A stretch of 64,000 nt of DNA from Stenotrophomonas geniculata ATCC 19374 = JCM 13324 (GTDB taxonomy: Bacteria > Pseudomonadota > Gammaproteobacteria > Xanthomonadales > Xanthomonadaceae): contig NZ_LLXT01000127.1 in NCBI RefSeq assembly GCF_001431625.1, forward strand, positions 1 to 64,000, read 5' to 3'. The notes under the pieces were generated by a model, which worked only from the letters and a program-made list of their open reading frames with translations, searched no databases and was not told the origin of the DNA. Made by a program: the position numbers and the translations under genes. Of this stretch, positions 61,082 to 64,000 are shown piece by piece (positions within the stretch are counted from its first letter, which is position 1; each line of letters begins with the position of its first letter).

Positions 61082-63230
61082 AGCGCAGGTTGACGTACCA
61101 CGAACGCGCGAAGCGCGGCCCGTAGACATAGTCGCTGTCGCGCAGCGCGCCCACTTCCAGATCTTTCTGGCGCTGATCGAACACGTTCTTGACGCCCGCG
61201 GCCACCGACACTTCCTGCTGCGCCTGCGCGCCCAGATGGCGGTGCCAGCGAGCACCAAGATCGGTGACCAGGAAGGAACGCGTACGGTGCAGCTCGCCCA
61301 ACCGGTTGTTCAGCACCGACATCGGCCCGGTATGGCGCAGCGCGACGAAGGTTTCCCACGGCTCGGCGGGCATCCAGCTGAGCTGCGCCAGGCCGGTCCA
61401 GCGCGGGGTCTTCAGGTAGTCGCGGCTTTCGATGATGGTGTCGCCACCGTCGCCGGTGTCGTCGAAGATGCGCTGCGGTTCGCGGAAGCGCGAGCGGTAC
61501 CACGAGGCACCGGCGGTCAGGCGCCACTGCGGCGACGGCTGCCAGCCGAGGTTGGTTTCCGCCCCCAGCACGTTGGAGCCGGAGGCGTTGTAGCGCAGCT
61601 GGCTCAGTTGTCCGTCATCGCCGCGCTGGATCTCGCCCAGCGCGAAGGTGTCGCGGATGCGTGCATAGGAGGCGGTAGCATCCCAGCTCCACACTGGATT
61701 GGCCGGGTCCGAGCGCCAGTCGAAGCCGAACAGGGTGGTCAACGCGCGCTCTTCCTTCAGGCCATCGGTGTTGCGCACGCGCACCTGCTCGCCACCCAGC
61801 GTATCGACGTGCACGTCCTCGACGAAGATCTCCGGTGCACGGAAGCCGGTGGCGACGCCGGCGCGCCACTTCAGGTTCGGGGTGGCCTGCCAGGCCAGGG
61901 CGATGCGCGGCGAGAACACCGCGCTGTCCAGCTCCGAGCTCTTGTCCACGCGTGCGCCCAGTACCAGGTCGACGTTGTCACGCAGGCTCCATTCGTCCTG
62001 GATGAAGGCGCCCAGGTTGTGGAAGGTTGCATCTTCCAGCACCGCCAGGCGCTGCCCGTCACCGGTGCGGTTGTCGTCGCGCAGCGCCTCGTGCTTGTAC
62101 TGCACGCCGAAGGCCAGCGCGTGCGCGCCCAGCCGCCAGTTCAACTGGCTGTCGATGTAGTGCAGCGGGTTGTGGGTGCGGCCGTATTGGCGCCACGAAC
62201 GCGAGGCCGCGCTGCCGGCCACGTTGGGATCCAGCTGCGACGGGTCATAGCCGAGGGCAGACGGATCGGTAACCACGTCGCCAAGACCGCCGTAGAAACT
62301 GTCGCGGTCGATGTCGGCGAAGGCGTAGGCCAGGCGGAAATCGACGTCGGCATTGATTTCCTGATCCCACGACACGCTGCCGCGCCGGTATTTCGTATCC
62401 AGCGATTCGGCGATGTTGGCCAGGTACTCGGGCTGATCCAGTCGATTGCCGCCACGCCGGGTTTCATCGGTCACCTGCAGGTCCAGGCGCAGCCGCGTGC
62501 CCGGCGTGGGCGCGTACCAAGCCTGCAGCCCGCCGACCTTGAGGTTCTTGCGGGTGATCTCGGTGTAGCCGTCACCGTTGTAGTCGATGCCGCTGTTCCA
62601 GTTGCGCTGGGCAATCACTGAAAGCCCGGCGTCGGCATCTTTCGCCACCAGGTCCAGGCGCACTTCGGCATTCTTCTGCGGTGTGCCCTTCAGGACATCC
62701 ACGCCGGCCTGCACATGGCCACCGCTGCGCGCCGGCAGCGGCGGAATCAGGTTGATCACACCGGCCACCGCACCCGGGCCGTACAGCGCCGAGCCGCCGC
62801 CCTTGACCACTTCGATGCGGTCGACGAACCCGGCCGGGATCTGTTCCAGGCCGTACACGCTGCCCAGCGAGGACAACAGCGGGATGCCATCGAACAACAG
62901 CTGGTTGTAGGCACCGGGCAGGCCCAGCAGCTGCACTTCGCTGGTGTTGCAGTTCTGGCAGTTGCTTTCCACGCGCAGGCCGTTGATCAGCTCGGCGGCG
63001 CGCGAGAAGTCGGTGGCCGCGCGCAGCGCGATGTCTTCCTTGCGCAGCACTTCGGTGCGGATCGGGACATCGGATAGCAGGCGTTCGCTGCGGGTGGCGG
63101 TGCTGACCTTGACCTGCACGCGGTCCAGCTCGGTCGGCTTCGAGGTGGCGGCCAGTGCAGGCAGCGGCAGGGTCAGGGCAATGGCGGCGGCCAGGGGCAG
63201 CCGATGGAAGAGGGGCGTGGCAACGGGCAT
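61071..63230 (-). CDS. TonB-dependent receptor, predicted manganese-regulated
   Basis: 719 residues with a signal peptide (LPLAAAIALTLPLPALA). The TonB box region is ELDRVQVKVST. The plug has the unusual pair RVESNCQNCNTSEVQLLGLPG and VDRIEVVKGGGSALYGPGAVAGVINLI; the barrel ends ARSWYVNLRYAF. The CxxC in the plug and the coupled periplasmic thioredoxin suggest a redox- or metal-sensitive plug. An MntR box 76 nt upstream predicts control by manganese, so Mn uptake across the outer membrane is likely. Confidence 0.9.
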   Translation of the reverse strand: MPVATPLFHRLPLAAAIALTLPLPALAATSKPTELDRVQVKVSTATRSERLLSDVPIRTEVLRKEDIALRAATDFSRAAELINGLRVESNCQNCNTSEVQLLGLPGAYNQLLFDGIPLLSSLGSVYGLEQIPAGFVDRIEVVKGGGSALYGPGAVAGVINLIPPLPARSGGHVQAGVDVLKGTPQKNAEVRLDLVAKDADAGLSVIAQRNWNSGIDYNGDGYTEITRKNLKVGGLQAWYAPTPGTRLRLDLQVTDETRRGGNRLDQPEYLANIAESLDTKYRRGSVSWDQEINADVDFRLAYAFADIDRDSFYGGLGDVVTDPSALGYDPSQLDPNVAGSAASRSWRQYGRTHNPLHYIDSQLNWRLGAHALAFGVQYKHEALRDDNRTGDGQRLAVLEDATFHNLGAFIQDEWSLRDNVDLVLGARVDKSSELDSAVFSPRIALAWQATPNLKWRAGVATGFRAPEIFVEDVHVDTLGGEQVRVRNTDGLKEERALTTLFGFDWRSDPANPVWSWDATASYARIRDTFALGEIQRGDDGQLSQLRYNASGSNVLGAETNLGWQPSPQWRLTAGASWYRSRFREPQRIFDDTGDGGDTIIESRDYLKTPRWTGLAQLSWMPAEPWETFVALRHTGPMSVLNNRLGELHRTRSFLVTDLGARWHRHLGAQAQQEVSVAAGVKNVFDQRQKDLEVGALRDSDYVYGPRFARSWYVNLRYAF

Positions 63231-63305
63231 GAGGGCGTCGTCCTTGGGAGAAGAAAGGCGGCGAGGGCGACCTGGCTGACGCATATGAAAGCAGCGGCTT
63301 ATTAA

Positions 63306-63321
63306 TATAGCAAGTGCTATA
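63306..63321. promoter_or_regulatory. MntR box upstream of the TonB receptor
   Basis: TATAGC-AAGT-GCTATA (extended palindrome ATATAGC...GCTATAT, 63305-63322). Arms are identical to the mntH box at 59840-59855 and fit the MntR consensus. Confidence 0.8.
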
Positions 63322-63460
63322 TAGCGAGGCCGAGGCCATTGCGCGTGGAGCACCAGTCGAGTCAGATCATGCGAGTGTTATAACATTACAAAATGCGACC
63401 ACACCCCTGCCGGTGGTCATGTCCATAGGATGGAGTTGCCGTGTAGGCGCGGTCGGATCG

Positions 63461-64000
63461 TCAGCCGCGGCGGAATGCGGCGGGGGTCCGGGCGCCGACG
63501 ATGATCATGCGGATCATCGTGGAGATCTGTTCGACCAGTTCCGGATCCTTCTCCGGCGGCAGGTCCATGGCGGTGGCGCCCATCGCGAACACCAGCCGGG
63601 TGATGGCCTTGGCCACCAGTTCCGGGGCATGCAGTACCGCGCCATCCAGTGCGGCCAGGCGCACCAGATCGTGCTGCAGCTCTTCCTCGAAGTAGTGCAG
63701 CTCGCGTTCGACCGCGTGCTTGAAGTCGTCCGAGCCGACCGCGCCTTCGCGCAGCAGCACGTGCAGCAGCTTGTCGTCGGCGCGCAGCTGTTCCATGAAG
63801 GTCTCCACGGAAACGCGCACCACGCTGGTGGCGGTAGAGGTGGCGCGCTGGCGGGCCTCGCCGATGATGGTGCGCAGCGAGCGGCCGGCGGCGTCGATCA
63901 GCGCCACGGCCAGTTCGTCCATGTCGCGGAACTGCCGGTAGAAGCTGTTCGGCGCAATGCCGGCCTCACGTGCCACTTCGCGCAGGCTGAGCGTGGACAG
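63461..64000 (-). CDS. fabR: FabR-like TetR-family repressor (partial, start outside window)
   Basis: The 180 residues inside the window begin LSTLSLREVAREAGIAPNSFYRQFRDMDELAVALIDAAGRSL, which is the HTH of FabR-type regulators. The ligand domain follows (VETFMEQLRADDKLLHVLLREGAVGSDDFKHAVERELHYFEEELQ). The gene continues beyond position 64000. FabR represses unsaturated fatty-acid synthesis genes; no fab genes are visible here. Confidence 0.8.
   Translation of the reverse strand: MSTLSLREVAREAGIAPNSFYRQFRDMDELAVALIDAAGRSLRTIIGEARQRATSTATSVVRVSVETFMEQLRADDKLLHVLLREGAVGSDDFKHAVERELHYFEEELQHDLVRLAALDGAVLHAPELVAKAITRLVFAMGATAMDLPPEKDPELVEQISTMIRMIIVGARTPAAFRRG

Overview
The window is high-GC gammaproteobacterial chromosome of the Stenotrophomonas maltophilia / Xanthomonadaceae type. 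The signs are dense intergenic REP/SMAG-like palindromes beginning GTAG (for example GTAGAGCCGAGCCATGCTCGG), several large TonB-dependent receptors, and the gene families present. I see no rRNA, tRNA, insertion sequence, prophage or CRISPR array. Species assignment is inference.

Layout. 0.3-4 kb: an overlapping two-component pair (beta-propeller sensor kinase and NarL-type regulator). 4-10.9 kb: a translationally coupled operon (AraC regulator, YcaC-like hydrolase, DoxX protein, Tat-type amidohydrolase with a His/Cys tail, AlgE-like porin, MFS transporter) that looks like an uncharacterised uptake/processing pathway. 11-13.2 kb: haloperoxidase-like hydrolase, a small exported DUF4124-type protein and a DUF2968-type protein. 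13.2-25 kb: a complete Tad/Flp pilus operon on the minus strand (flp, tadV, tadE, cpaB, rcpA, tadZ, tadA, tadB, tadC, tadD, a small exported protein, tadG). 25-33 kb: a 0.7-kb lower-GC control region, an AraC-type regulator, a 1,731-residue trimeric autotransporter adhesin and a lipoprotein with BamE-like plus OmpA domains resembling TpgA. The 13-33 kb stretch thus reads as one surface-attachment island.

33-47.5 kb: methyltransferase/MerR pair, MgtC-like protein, divergent ClC channel, FecA-like receptor with a Fur-box-like site, M14 peptidase, LysR regulator divergent from a paired SMR exporter, then an STN-containing TonB receptor with its own FecI/FecR and a good Fur box. 47.5-53.7 kb: VOC protein, BCCT transporter, a TonB receptor bracketed by two near-identical REP cassettes, and an MDR oxidoreductase.

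53.7-58.4 kb: class Ia ribonucleotide reductase nrdA-nrdB with a flavodoxin and a CPGC thioredoxin, behind a promoter overlapped by two NrdR-like boxes 32 bp apart. 58.5-63.3 kb: a probable manganese regulon: mntH, mntR, and a TonB receptor/thioredoxin pair. The sequence TATAGC-N4-GCTATA lies upstream of both mntH and the receptor, matching the core of the known MntR operator. The window ends inside a fabR-like gene.
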